A stretch of DNA of 64,000 nt from CAZWSX01 sp964636985 (GTDB lineage: Bacteria > Planctomycetota > Planctomycetia > Pirellulales > Pirellulaceae): assembly GCA_964636985.1 (NCBI GenBank), contig CAZWSX010000009.1, forward strand, positions 124,001-188,000. The letters run 5' to 3'. How positions within the stretch are numbered: position 1 is the first letter of the stretch; each line of letters opens with the position of its first letter. A program made the translations under genes and the position numbers. The notes under the pieces are model-generated. The model worked only from the letters and a program-made list of their open reading frames with translations. It was not told the DNA's origin and searched no databases. This document shows, piece after piece, positions 1-8,741 of this stretch.

Positions 1-817
1 GATGGTTGTAGGGCCGCTTCGTCAAATCAGGCGGCTCCGGGTCCTGGACATCCAGGGCGGCACCCGCCAGGTGACCGGCATCGAGCGCTGCAGCCAAATC
101 ATCGTGATGGATCAGCGCTCCCCGCGCCGTGTTGATCAGGTAGGCGGTAGGCTTCATTTTCGCGAACATCGCCGCGTTCCAAGAGCGGCGATTCTCAGCC
201 GTCGCCGGCGTGTGAAGCGAGATGTAATCGCTGCGGGCCAGCAGTTCATCGAGTTCCACGAACTCAACGCCCTTAGGCTGGTAACGGCGACTGCGGCTGG
301 TCGCGACGATTTTCAACCCCAGCGGCAGGGCCTTCTCGGCGAGTTTCACACCAATATTGCCCAGGCCCACGATTCCCAGCGTCTGCCCTTCGATACGGCG
401 TAGTGGCGGCCCAGCCTGCAACTGGTAGCGCCCTTCCTTGGTCTCGTGATGATAGAACGCGACCTTCCGAGCCATCGCCAACAAGAGGGCCAAGGCGTGC
501 TCGGCGACTTCGATCAAGCAGTAGTCCGGCACGTTGGTGACGGGGATCTTGTTTTGCGAGCAGTAGGCGACGTCGATGTTATCGAGCCCAATCCCCAGCC
601 GCGCCACAATCTGGCAGCGATCCGCCGCGGCAATCACGTTGGCAGTGGTCTTGGCCCAATTGGTCATGATCGCGCGGCAGCCTTTGGCGTGTTCGATCAG
701 CGTCGACTCTTGCCCGTCGGGCGCGACAACCAGTTCGGCCCCATTTTCCGCCAAGATTTTCTTTTCAATATCGAGATTGGGCCACGCGTAGTCGGTGATC
801 AGTACTTTCGACGCCAT
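1..817 (-). CDS. D-2-hydroxyacid dehydrogenase (3' end outside the window)
   Basis: Hand translation of the minus strand from the ATG at 817 gives an open frame of about 272 codons that leaves the window, so the C-terminus is missing. The N-terminal substrate-binding lobe is followed by an NAD-binding Rossmann segment with GLGNIG and, further on, the NTARG motif typical of NAD-dependent D-2-hydroxyacid dehydrogenases (phosphoglycerate dehydrogenase or CtBP-like subgroup). The family reduces 2-keto acids, or oxidises D-2-hydroxyacids, with NAD(H) in the cytoplasm. The catalytic histidine region lies beyond the edge, so the substrate cannot be narrowed. It is transcribed divergently from the gene starting at 1036. 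Confidence 0.88.
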   Translation of the reverse strand, partial: MASKVLITDYAWPNLDIEKKILAENGAELVVAPDGQESTLIEHAKGCRAIMTNWAKTTANVIAAADRCQIVARLGIGLDNIDVAYCSQNKIPVTNVPDYCLIEVAEHALALLLAMARKVAFYHHETKEGRYQLQAGPPLRRIEGQTLGIVGLGNIGVKLAEKALPLGLKIVATSRSRRYQPKGVEFVELDELLARSDYISLHTPATAENRRSWNAAMFAKMKPTAYLINTARGALIHHDDLAAALDAGHLAGAALDVQDPEPPDLTKRPYNH

Positions 818-891
818 GTCGCGGGAAGCCTTGCGTTTTGGATGACGAATCGGAATGCGAGGCGGTTAGTTTATCACGAGTTGTTTATGAA

Positions 892-923
892 GGAGGCGGG
901 AGGAATCGAACCCGCCCGCCTCC
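892..923 (-). other. Hairpin containing a tRNA/tmRNA T-loop-like sequence
   Basis: On the minus strand a perfect 9-bp stem (GGAGGCGGG with CCCGCCTCC) encloses a 14-nt loop containing GGTTCGATTCC, the consensus T-loop of tRNA and tmRNA 3' ends. The outer part looks like the acceptor end of a tmRNA. There is no D-arm, anticodon arm or tmRNA 5' end within 350 nt upstream, which is coding sequence of the neighbouring gene, so this is not an intact RNA gene. It may be a relic 3' fragment left by integration at an RNA gene, or a chance hairpin in the divergent promoter region. Confidence 0.4.
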
Positions 924-1035
924 CGTCGCTTTTCGACCCAAGCAGCGGCAAGTAGACTTCAGTATTCGGATTTCGCGGGGAATGCCTCGCCGGAAAGCCG
1001 TCCTACCTTTGTTATTCGCCTCTCAGGATCTCCAG

Positions 1036-3660
1036 ATGACTTGTCGTAGTCTCCTCCCGTCGTTGGCGGCCGGGCTGTTCTTTTTCTTTGGTCTGGCGGC
1101 TGGAAGTTTAACGGCTGCCGAAGGACCGGCTCTCAAGCTGCAAAAGCACGACAAGATCGTGATCATCGGCAATACGCTGGCCGAGAGGATGCAGTACTAC
1201 AACCACTGGGAAACCCTCCTACACAACCGCTTTCCCGAGCTGGAGCTAACGGTCCGCAACCTGGGCTGGTCGGCCGATGAGTTGACGCTTCGCCCACGGT
1301 CGCAAGACTTTCAAGACCATGGCCACAACCTGACCGATCATAAGCCGAATGTGATCTTGGCGATGTTCGGCTTCAACGAATCGTTCAAGGGGGAAAAGGG
1401 GCTGGCGAAGTTCGAGGCCGACCTGGCCAAGTTCATCGACGACACGACGTCGTCCAAGTACGACGGCAAGGCGCCGCCGCGGCTCGTCGTCTTCAGCCCC
1501 ATCGCGCACGAGAACCTCGGCAAGCACGAACTGCCCGACGGCAAGGCGAACAACAAAAACATCGCCCTCTACACCACGTCGATGAAGAAGATTTGCGGCG
1601 ACAAGAAGGTTACGTTCGTCGATTTGTATGCTCCGTCTCTGAAAGCCATGGATTCGGCCGGCAAGAACAAGCTGACGATTAACGGCGTTCATCTGAACAA
1701 CCGCGGCGACGAAGTGGTCGCAGCGATCATCGACACCGACCTGTTCGGTGCTCCCTCCAGCAATGGCAAAGACTTAAAGAAGTTGCACGCCGAAGTTGCC
1801 GAGAAGAACCAACAGTTCTTCTACGACTACCGGGCAGTGAACGGCTTCTACATCTATGGCGGCCGCAAGAATCCCTTCGGCGTGATCAACTTCCCGGCCG
1901 AGTTCGCCAAGCTTCGCAAAATGATCGAAGTCCGCGACCAACGGATTTGGAACGTCGCGCAAGGCAAGAAGGTCGCTGACCAAATCGACGACAGCAAGAC
2001 AGGCGAGTTCGTCAAAATCGAAACGAACAAGCCCGACGCCAGTCCGATTCTGGCGTCGGTTGACTCGATGAAGCAGATGAAAGTGCCCGAGGGATACGAA
2101 GTCAACGTCTTCGCGTCGGATAAAGACTTCCCCGACCTTGAGAAGCCCGTCCAGTTTTGCTTCGACGCCAAGGGGCGGTTGTGGGTCGCGACGACACCGT
2201 CGTATCCGCAATACATCCCCGGCGTGCCGGTTAACGACAAGATCCTGATCTTCGAAGACACCGACGGCGACGGCAAGGCCGATAAGCAAACTGTCTTCGC
2301 CGACAAGTTGTATCTGCCAATCGGTATCGAACTCGCCGACGGCGGATGCTACGTTTCGGCCCAGCCGAATCTTATGTTTCTGAAGGACACCGACGGCGAC
2401 GACAAGGCCGACGTTCGCGAGATCCTGCTCAGTGGGTTCGACTCCGCCGACTCGCATCACTCGATTAGTGCATTCACTTGGGATCAGGGAGGCGCCCTCT
2501 ACTTCGAAGAGGGGACGTTCCACAACACGCAGGTCGAAACGCCCTATGGCCCTGTGCGGGTGAACAATGCCGCTACCTTCCGTTGGGAACCGCGGACGTG
2601 GCGATTCGATGTCTTCATCAGCTACGGCTACGCCAATCCCTGGGGGATCTGCGTCGACCGCTGGAACCAGATTTTCATCGCCGACGCCTCCGGCGGAGCC
2701 AACTACTGGGCAACGCCGTTCTCAGGCGACGTCGATTTCCCGAACAAGCACGGGAACCACAAACAATTCCTCAAGATGCAATGGCGTCCCACGGCTGGCT
2801 GCGAAATCGTCAGCAGCCGGAACTTCCCGGACGATGTGCAAGGCAATTACTTGCTGAACAACTGCATCGGCTTCCAAGGGACGTTGCAATACAAGATGCG
2901 CGAAGAAGACTCGGGCTTCGCCGCTGACCCAATCGAGCCGCTGCTCGATTGCAAAGACCCCGCCTTCCGTCCGACGGATCTGGAGTTTGGCCCCGACGGT
3001 GCGCTGTACATTTGCGACTGGTACAACCCCCTCGTCGGCCACATGCAGCACAACATCCGCGACCCCCAGCGCGACCACGCGCACGGCCGCATCTATCGCA
3101 TTCACAACACCAAGAAGCCGCTGGTGAAGAAGGTGGAGATCGTCGAGGCGTCGATTCCGCAGCTGTTCGGGTATTTCATCACGGAGCCCGAGGAGCGAAC
3201 CCGCCAGCACGTTCGCAACGAACTGCGCAATCGCGACACGCAACAAGTCCTGGCCGAGGCCAAGAAGTGGCTCGCCGGTCTCGACAAGAAAGATGCCGAA
3301 TACGAACACCACAAGCTCGAGGTGCTGTGGCTGCACGAACAGCACGACATGGTCGACACCGCATTCCTGGACGAAATGCTGGCTTCGCCGGAGCCCAAGG
3401 CTCGCGCGGCGGCGGTCCGTGTTTTGTGCTACTGGCGCGATCGGGTTGAATCGCCACTGACTCGCCTGCAAAAGGCAGTCAACGACGATCATCCTCGCGT
3501 CCGTTGTGAGGCCGTTCGTGCGCTGAGCTTCTTCAATTCGCAAGAGGCAATCGATATCGCCAACGAGTCGCTCATCTATCCTCAGGACGACTACCTCACG
3601 TACGTCTTGAAGGAAACGCTCAATACGCTGGAGCCTCGCGTGAAGAGGGCAGGGAACTAG
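1036..3660 (+). CDS. Secreted SGNH-hydrolase / membrane-bound-dehydrogenase-type beta-propeller protein with HEAT-like tail
   Basis: The 874-residue protein begins at an ATG followed by a clear Sec signal peptide, which is why I prefer it to upstream in-frame starts. Residues about 35-235 resemble an SGNH/GDSL-type domain (IVIIGNTLAERM near the start, a late DxxH-like GVHLNNRG). Residues about 340-720 match the PVC-group membrane-bound dehydrogenase propeller, with FEDTDGDGKAD and a second DTDGDDKAD calcium-type loop and DLEFGPDGALYICDW. The remainder looks like HEAT repeats. Such proteins are usually one polypeptide ending in a haem-binding CxxCH segment. Here that segment lies in the next gene, 51 bp downstream. 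The expected location is periplasmic; the substrate is unknown. Confidence 0.8.
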   Translation: MTCRSLLPSLAAGLFFFFGLAAGSLTAAEGPALKLQKHDKIVIIGNTLAERMQYYNHWETLLHNRFPELELTVRNLGWSADELTLRPRSQDFQDHGHNLTDHKPNVILAMFGFNESFKGEKGLAKFEADLAKFIDDTTSSKYDGKAPPRLVVFSPIAHENLGKHELPDGKANNKNIALYTTSMKKICGDKKVTFVDLYAPSLKAMDSAGKNKLTINGVHLNNRGDEVVAAIIDTDLFGAPSSNGKDLKKLHAEVAEKNQQFFYDYRAVNGFYIYGGRKNPFGVINFPAEFAKLRKMIEVRDQRIWNVAQGKKVADQIDDSKTGEFVKIETNKPDASPILASVDSMKQMKVPEGYEVNVFASDKDFPDLEKPVQFCFDAKGRLWVATTPSYPQYIPGVPVNDKILIFEDTDGDGKADKQTVFADKLYLPIGIELADGGCYVSAQPNLMFLKDTDGDDKADVREILLSGFDSADSHHSISAFTWDQGGALYFEEGTFHNTQVETPYGPVRVNNAATFRWEPRTWRFDVFISYGYANPWGICVDRWNQIFIADASGGANYWATPFSGDVDFPNKHGNHKQFLKMQWRPTAGCEIVSSRNFPDDVQGNYLLNNCIGFQGTLQYKMREEDSGFAADPIEPLLDCKDPAFRPTDLEFGPDGALYICDWYNPLVGHMQHNIRDPQRDHAHGRIYRIHNTKKPLVKKVEIVEASIPQLFGYFITEPEERTRQHVRNELRNRDTQQVLAEAKKWLAGLDKKDAEYEHHKLEVLWLHEQHDMVDTAFLDEMLASPEPKARAAAVRVLCYWRDRVESPLTRLQKAVNDDHPRVRCEAVRALSFFNSQEAIDIANESLIYPQDDYLTYVLKETLNTLEPRVKRAGN

Positions 3661-3711
3661 CTCGTTCGGTGGGGCTAGAGACAGTTTCTTGTTTCGAGAT
3701 TTGACGTCCTC

Positions 3712-5490
3712 ATGAACGGTTTGATTCGTTTCGTTGTCGCTGTTGCGCTGATGGTTTGCCTCGCCGGACTGCGACCCGTGGTTGCCGACGACCCAGCAGC
3801 TTCGCTGTTGCGGTTGCTTAAGACAGGGCGCGTTCCCAAGGAACGTTTGCCTGCGGTCTTCGAGCAAGTTTGCGCGCGGGGGGAAGGGGAGTCGTTAGGC
3901 TTCGTCTTCCAATCGGTCGTGGCGGACAACTCGCTCCCTCCCAAGGAACGGCTGAAGGTGCTGAAATGGCTGGCCGATGCTGCCATCGAGCGCAAGCAAG
4001 TGCCTGCCGGCGACATCGGTGCCTTGAGCAAGTTGTTGTCTCAAGCCCGAGCCGATAACGACATCGACACGCTTCGCGCGGCTGTGCGATTGGCGTCGCT
4101 TTTGAAGCCCACGGGCGTGGAAAACGAGCTGAGCGAACTAGCGTCGACCGAGGCCCTGCCCATAGCTGTTCGCAAGTCGGCGATCGACGGCCTTTCGCTG
4201 ATGGCGACGCCGTCGGCGGAGGAATCACTCGTCAAGCTGGCGACTGGCCCTAAATCAATGGCTTTGCGGTTCGCGGCTGCCGCGGCGATTGCCCATTCGA
4301 ATCTCGACAAGGCGGTACAGTTAGCGGCTTCGTCGCTCGCCACGGCCACACCGCAAGACGAGCCCGATGCGATGCTCGAATCGCTGCTCGCCCGTAAGGA
4401 AGGCCCCGATAAGCTCGCGGCCGAACTGAAAAAGGTGAAGCTCGATCGCGATGTCGCCAAGAGATCGCTGCGATACATGTACTCGATCGGCCGCAGCGAT
4501 GCCGCGCTCTCTGAAGTGCTGAGCCTCGCCGCGGGCGTCGATGTCGACGCTCCTCCGCCAACGCTGGAACAAGTCGCCGAGTTGGTGAAGGAAGTGGAAT
4601 CCAAAGGGGATGCTGCCCGTGGTGAGACAATCTTCCGCCGCGGCGATCTCTCGTGCATGAAGTGCCACTCGGTCAGCAAGGCAGGGGGGAACATTGGTCC
4701 CGAGCTTTCCGGCCTAGGTGGAATTTCGCCCACCGACTACATCGCCAATTCGATTCTCAATCCGAACCTGGCAATCAAAGAACAGTTCGTCACGAAGGTG
4801 ATCGAAACCAGCGACGGGCTGATCTACACCGGCATCGTCGTCGACCGCGACGCCAATCGCCTCCGCCTGCGGCTGGCCAACGGCACGATCCAGACGATTC
4901 CCGTCGACGAGATCGATACCGAAGAGGAAGGCAAGTCGCTGATGCCGCAGGGGCTGACCAAGTTCCTCACGCATCAGGAACTGCTCGACCTGATTCGCTT
5001 TGTCTCGCAGCTAGGCAAGCCCGGCGAATACGGCGTGCCGGCCGTTCCGAGTATCCAACGCTGGCAAGTGTTGCGAACGGACGACCTGGAACTCACGGGG
5101 CCATCACCCAACCTTGAAGCCGTGCGTCTGAAGGTGCTCGCAGCTCCTGCTGAATCTTGGACCAAAGCCTACGGCATGGTGGCAGGCAAGCTACCGCTCG
5201 ACGAACTGCGCTCCAGCGAGTTGCCTAACGTGCTGTTCCTGAAAGGGGAACTCAACATGGTCGACGGCGGCGAAGTCGAGTTTGAATTCGACGCCAACTT
5301 ACCTATCGAGGCCTGGATCGACGAACGACCAGCGACCGGCCTTCCCAAGCCGCGACTGGTGCTCGGGAAGGGAACACGATCGGTGCTGGTGCGGGTCTCG
5401 CTCGCCGAAGCGACCGATCCCTATCTGCAGGTCAAAGTGATCCGCCCAGCTGGAAGCACGGCGCAACTCGACGTGGTCGGCGGGCCCTAG
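3712..5490 (+). CDS. Secreted HEAT-repeat cytochrome c protein (PVC-type haem-binding)
   Basis: This 592-residue protein has a Sec signal peptide, HEAT-like alpha-helical repeats over roughly residues 30-280, and a single c-type haem site (CMKCH, around residue 315) in a domain with the GPELSGLGG pattern and a likely distal methionine region. The C-terminal 180 residues are a beta-rich domain I cannot name. It follows the dehydrogenase-type protein by 51 bp on the same strand, so the two are probably co-transcribed and form the split equivalent of the usual fused PVC haem-binding dehydrogenase. Its probable role is electron acceptance in the periplasm. The function of the pair is inferred from family architecture only. 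Confidence 0.8.
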   Translation: MNGLIRFVVAVALMVCLAGLRPVVADDPAASLLRLLKTGRVPKERLPAVFEQVCARGEGESLGFVFQSVVADNSLPPKERLKVLKWLADAAIERKQVPAGDIGALSKLLSQARADNDIDTLRAAVRLASLLKPTGVENELSELASTEALPIAVRKSAIDGLSLMATPSAEESLVKLATGPKSMALRFAAAAAIAHSNLDKAVQLAASSLATATPQDEPDAMLESLLARKEGPDKLAAELKKVKLDRDVAKRSLRYMYSIGRSDAALSEVLSLAAGVDVDAPPPTLEQVAELVKEVESKGDAARGETIFRRGDLSCMKCHSVSKAGGNIGPELSGLGGISPTDYIANSILNPNLAIKEQFVTKVIETSDGLIYTGIVVDRDANRLRLRLANGTIQTIPVDEIDTEEEGKSLMPQGLTKFLTHQELLDLIRFVSQLGKPGEYGVPAVPSIQRWQVLRTDDLELTGPSPNLEAVRLKVLAAPAESWTKAYGMVAGKLPLDELRSSELPNVLFLKGELNMVDGGEVEFEFDANLPIEAWIDERPATGLPKPRLVLGKGTRSVLVRVSLAEATDPYLQVKVIRPAGSTAQLDVVGGP

Positions 5491-5502
5491 CAGCTTGCAG
5501 CG

Positions 5503-5781
5503 TCATTTCTCGACGAGTGGCTTTTTCTTTTCGCAGATCGACGGCGTGACTTGCGACATCTCCGCGTTTAGGGCGATGAAGTCGCGCCATTCCGTTGGAA
5601 CGTCGTCGTCGGGAAAAATCGCCTCAACCGGGCACTCCGGAATACAAGCATCGCAACAGATGCATTCATTCGGGTCGATGTAGACCATTTGCTCACCTTC
5701 GTGAAAGCACTCGGTCGGACACACCACGACACAGTCGGTATATTTGCAGCCAAAACAGGGCTGGGTGACAACGTGAGCCAT
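5503..5781 (-). CDS. fdxA: FdxA-type ferredoxin (7Fe/8Fe)
   Basis: A 92-residue cytoplasmic electron carrier. The N-terminus reads VVTQPCFGCKYTDCVVVCP, the signature of FdxA-type ferredoxins in which one cluster is typically [3Fe-4S]. It is followed by a second CxxCxxCxxxCP set (CICCDACIPECPVEAIF), so all cluster cysteines are present. The length is slightly shorter than the usual 105-115. The start at 5781 has a strong GAGGAGGG ribosome binding site. The gene is convergent with the cytochrome gene, 12 bp between stops. Its redox partner cannot be told from this window. Confidence 0.92.
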   Translation of the reverse strand: MAHVVTQPCFGCKYTDCVVVCPTECFHEGEQMVYIDPNECICCDACIPECPVEAIFPDDDVPTEWRDFIALNAEMSQVTPSICEKKKPLVEK

Positions 5782-5925
5782 TTTTGTGCCCTCCTCTTTT
5801 TAGGGTGAACACGCCGGCCAAATGGGGCGTCTCTAGCCGTGAATGCCCAAGATTCACGCCGACCGGCCACGAAATCGGGTCGCGTTACCTAAAATTCTGG
5901 AAGTTCACTTTCAGGGACATGTGTC

Positions 5926-6531
5926 GTGCCCGACGAACCTTCTCCGCTGCCCGATTTCACGTCGATGCGATTACTGGCAGCGGCGTCGCGTGGCGAGGCC
6001 GTTGGCGAGACGGAGTTGTTCGCACGGTACCTGGAGCGATTGACAGCACTGGCTCGCGCCCGAATGTCGGCCAGCATTCAAACTCGGACCGACCCCGAGG
6101 ATGTCGTCCTCTCGGTCTATCGCAGCTTCTTCGCTGGCGCGCGGCGCGGCCAGTTTGCCATTCAGCGGTCCGGCGACTTGTGGCGTTTGCTCGCGGCCAT
6201 CGCGATTCACAAGGTCCGCCGCACGGCCAGACACCATCGCGCCTCGAAGCGATCGGTCGATCGCGAGCAAACCGCCGGCGCCGCCTTCGATGCGGTCGCA
6301 GAAAAACTGCCAACTGCCGAGGATAGTGTTGCGCTGGCCGAATATCTCGAAACCGTTTACCAATCGCTCGATGCCACAGAGCGGGAGATCGTCGAGATGC
6401 GTTTGCGCGGCCTGTCGCACGCCGAGATTGCGAGCGAGGTAAAGTGCTCCGAACGAACGGTTCGGCGGCACCTGGCGGCCTTTCAGGATCGATTGCGGCG
6501 AGAACTCGATGAGCAGCTTGAGCAGCAATAA
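5926..6531 (+). CDS. ECF-type RNA polymerase sigma factor (planctomycete subgroup)
   Basis: A 201-residue sigma factor starting at GTG. Region 2 is seen around residues 25-95 (TDPEDVVLSVYRSFF, then DLWRLLAAIAIHKVRR), and region 4 helix-turn-helix around 140-195 (LDATEREIVEMRLRGLSHAEIASEVKCSERTVRRHL). This pattern is typical of the ECF-like group common in Planctomycetes and associated with protein kinases instead of a classical anti-sigma factor. Its 3' end overlaps the next gene, a Ser/Thr kinase, by 23 bp, which implies translational coupling and a shared signalling role. Confidence 0.9.
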   Translation: MPDEPSPLPDFTSMRLLAAASRGEAVGETELFARYLERLTALARARMSASIQTRTDPEDVVLSVYRSFFAGARRGQFAIQRSGDLWRLLAAIAIHKVRRTARHHRASKRSVDREQTAGAAFDAVAEKLPTAEDSVALAEYLETVYQSLDATEREIVEMRLRGLSHAEIASEVKCSERTVRRHLAAFQDRLRRELDEQLEQQ

Positions 6532-7813
6532 CGAGGCCCTAATTGCCGCTTACGAAAGCGCGTGGGCCACCGGCGATGGCCCGCCCGACCTGCGGCAATG
6601 GATAACCTGGCGAGAGGTGCCGGACGAGGTTCGTACTCCACTCTTGCTTGAGTTGGCATGCATCGATCTGGAATGGAGGTGGCGCCAAGTGGATCGAGCG
6701 GAACCCTGGTGCGCTTCCGACTACGGACGCAGCTTCGCTGAACTCGGCTTGACAGAAACGCTTCCCGCCGAACTTATTGCCGAGGAGTATCGCGCCAAGG
6801 CGCGCCGCGGCAAGGTCGATAAGACATCGTTCTTCGCTCGGCCCGGTTACGAGGCATCGGCGGCAAGGCAACTCGTAGAAGAAATCGATTGCGAACTGGC
6901 CCGTGAGCGAGGGATCCGGCAAGCCGATGGGGCTGGACTAAGCAAATCTCAACTGCCTGCCGTTCGCTTTAGTCTTTCAGAATCGAACCTTCCCTTGGTC
7001 GATTTTTCCGCGATGACGCTGCGCCGAATCGTGGGCGCGGGTCGTTCGTCAAAAGTTTACGAAGCGACAATAAACGCCAGCGGCACGCGCGTCGCAGCGA
7101 AGTTCTTGCGCAAGGAGTTCCTCGCCGATCCAGGCGCCGTCGAGTTCTTCTTCCGTGAAGCCGCGATCTTGGTGCGGCTCGATCATCCGCGGATTGTCCG
7201 ACTGCTAGGTGTAGGAGAAACCGGCGCCGGTGGTCGCTTTCTATTGCTCGATTGGATGGCCAGCGATCTGACCCAGCACGTGGGCAAGACATCATGGAAG
7301 CAAGGATTGTCTTGGATGATCGATGCCGCGGAAGCTCTATCGGCCGCACACCGCTGCGGTGTTTTGCACTGCGACTTGAAACCGTCGAATCTGTTGCTAG
7401 ATACTTCGGGCCAGGTTCGACTCGCCGATTTCGGATTGGCCCGCACGATGGCCGAGCGCCCCACGGAGTCGTGGATTGTCGAAGGGACGGCACCCTACAT
7501 GGCCCCCGAACAAGCGTCGCCTGCCTGGGGCGACGTGAGTCCGAGGACAGACGTCTTCGGTATCGGCGCCGTGTTCTACACGCTCCTCACAGGCAATCCT
7601 CCTTGGCCCGGAAAAAGCGTGGCCGAGGCCGTTACACTCGCTGCATCTGGAGCCAAGGTAACTGACATCCGCGAACGGCGATCCGACGTTCCGGAACCCG
7701 TCGCGAATCTCATCGCAAAATGTTTAGCCAAGTCGCCAGGCGAACGGTTCGCGAACATCGACGACGTTCTGCAAACAATGCGACAACTCGAAGGCTTTCC
7801 TGATTCCGCCTAA
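6509..7813 (+). CDS. Ser/Thr protein kinase (Hanks type), coupled to the sigma factor
   Basis: A 434-residue protein with an N-terminal region of about 165 residues of the kind found in planctomycete kinases, then a complete kinase domain. The glycine-rich loop is GAGRSSKVYEA, the ATP-binding lysine is K198 in VAAKFLRK, the catalytic loop is HCDLKPSN with D289, the DFG motif has D307, and GTAPYMAPEQ is the activation-segment end. The domain continues almost to the C-terminus, with no transmembrane helix or sensor domain, so the enzyme is probably soluble. The gene starts inside the sigma factor and ends overlapping the folP stop codon on the other strand. Confidence 0.92.
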   Translation: MSSLSSNNEALIAAYESAWATGDGPPDLRQWITWREVPDEVRTPLLLELACIDLEWRWRQVDRAEPWCASDYGRSFAELGLTETLPAELIAEEYRAKARRGKVDKTSFFARPGYEASAARQLVEEIDCELARERGIRQADGAGLSKSQLPAVRFSLSESNLPLVDFSAMTLRRIVGAGRSSKVYEATINASGTRVAAKFLRKEFLADPGAVEFFFREAAILVRLDHPRIVRLLGVGETGAGGRFLLLDWMASDLTQHVGKTSWKQGLSWMIDAAEALSAAHRCGVLHCDLKPSNLLLDTSGQVRLADFGLARTMAERPTESWIVEGTAPYMAPEQASPAWGDVSPRTDVFGIGAVFYTLLTGNPPWPGKSVAEAVTLAASGAKVTDIRERRSDVPEPVANLIAKCLAKSPGERFANIDDVLQTMRQLEGFPDSA

Positions 7814-8709
7814 AGCAGCTGCCGTTCACAGCCATCGATTCCACCGCACGCGGCGAAGAGCTCGAGCGCTTCCTTGGTCGCCTTGATATCGTGCACGCGC
7901 AGAATTTGGATGCCGTGCCGAGCAATCGCTAATGAGGCTCCGAGCGTCCCGAACGTTCGATCGGCCGAGGAATCTCCTAGAACTTTACCCACGAATCCTT
8001 TGCGCGAGTGTCCTGCCAACAGCGGGAATCCCAGGGCGTGGTAGCGGGACAAATTCGCGATCAGCGTCAGGTTGTGCTGGTGTGTCTTGCCGAAGCCTAT
8101 GCCTGGGTCGAGACAGATTCGCGCGCAGTCGATGCCGCTGGCGAGCAGCTTTTGCGCTCTTTGTCCTAAATATTCGAAAATGTCTTCAACAACATTTTCG
8201 TACATGGGCGCGTCTTGCATTGTTTGCGGATTGCCTTGCATGTGCATCACGCAAACCCCGGCCGCTTGTCGCCGGGCAACGGCTAGCATCTCGGAATCGC
8301 CTTCCAGGCCTGTGATGTCGTTGATGATCTCTGCACCCGCGCTCAGTGCCGAATCGGCGACGATTGCCTTAGACGTGTCGATCGAGAGCGGTATGGTGAG
8401 GTCATGAGCCAGCCTCTCGATCACGGGCAATACGCGGCGGAGTTCTTCGTCGGGCGGCACCGGCGTTGAGTAAGGGCGCGTGCTCTCGCCGCCGATATCG
8501 ATGAGATGGGCGCCTTCGGCCGCCAATCGCATGGCCTGGTCGATCGCCTGATCGACGGCGAAGAATCGCCCGCCGTCGGAAAAGCTGTCGGGCGTGACGT
8601 TGACGATCCCCATTAGTAGCGGCGTAAGGCCAAACTCCAGCACTTGGCGTTTGAGCTGCCAGCGCGATGCCCTCGCCAATTGATTTTGCGACTGGGAGGG
8701 TTTAGTCAT
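7810..8709 (-). CDS. folP: Dihydropteroate synthase
   Basis: A 299-residue enzyme condensing 6-hydroxymethyl-dihydropterin pyrophosphate with p-aminobenzoate in folate synthesis. Family signatures are visible: GIVNVTPDSFSDGG near residue 40, IDIGGESTRP, and a C-terminal GHSRKGFVG. The ATG at 8709 is chosen because the upstream extension is arginine-rich noise and this start gives the usual family length. The gene lies 32 bp downstream of the minus-strand hypothetical gene. Its stop codon overlaps that of the kinase on the plus strand. Confidence 0.95.
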   Translation of the reverse strand: MTKPSQSQNQLARASRWQLKRQVLEFGLTPLLMGIVNVTPDSFSDGGRFFAVDQAIDQAMRLAAEGAHLIDIGGESTRPYSTPVPPDEELRRVLPVIERLAHDLTIPLSIDTSKAIVADSALSAGAEIINDITGLEGDSEMLAVARRQAAGVCVMHMQGNPQTMQDAPMYENVVEDIFEYLGQRAQKLLASGIDCARICLDPGIGFGKTHQHNLTLIANLSRYHALGFPLLAGHSRKGFVGKVLGDSSADRTFGTLGASLAIARHGIQILRVHDIKATKEALELFAACGGIDGCERQLL

Positions 8710-8741
8710 GGACGATACTTTCGCGGGAAATTGGAGACCTA

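Noticed and set aside
2722..3867. A long antisense reading under the dehydrogenase-type gene
   Set aside because: It is the mirror of a GC-rich real gene, rich in Val/Arg/Leu and without domain motifs.
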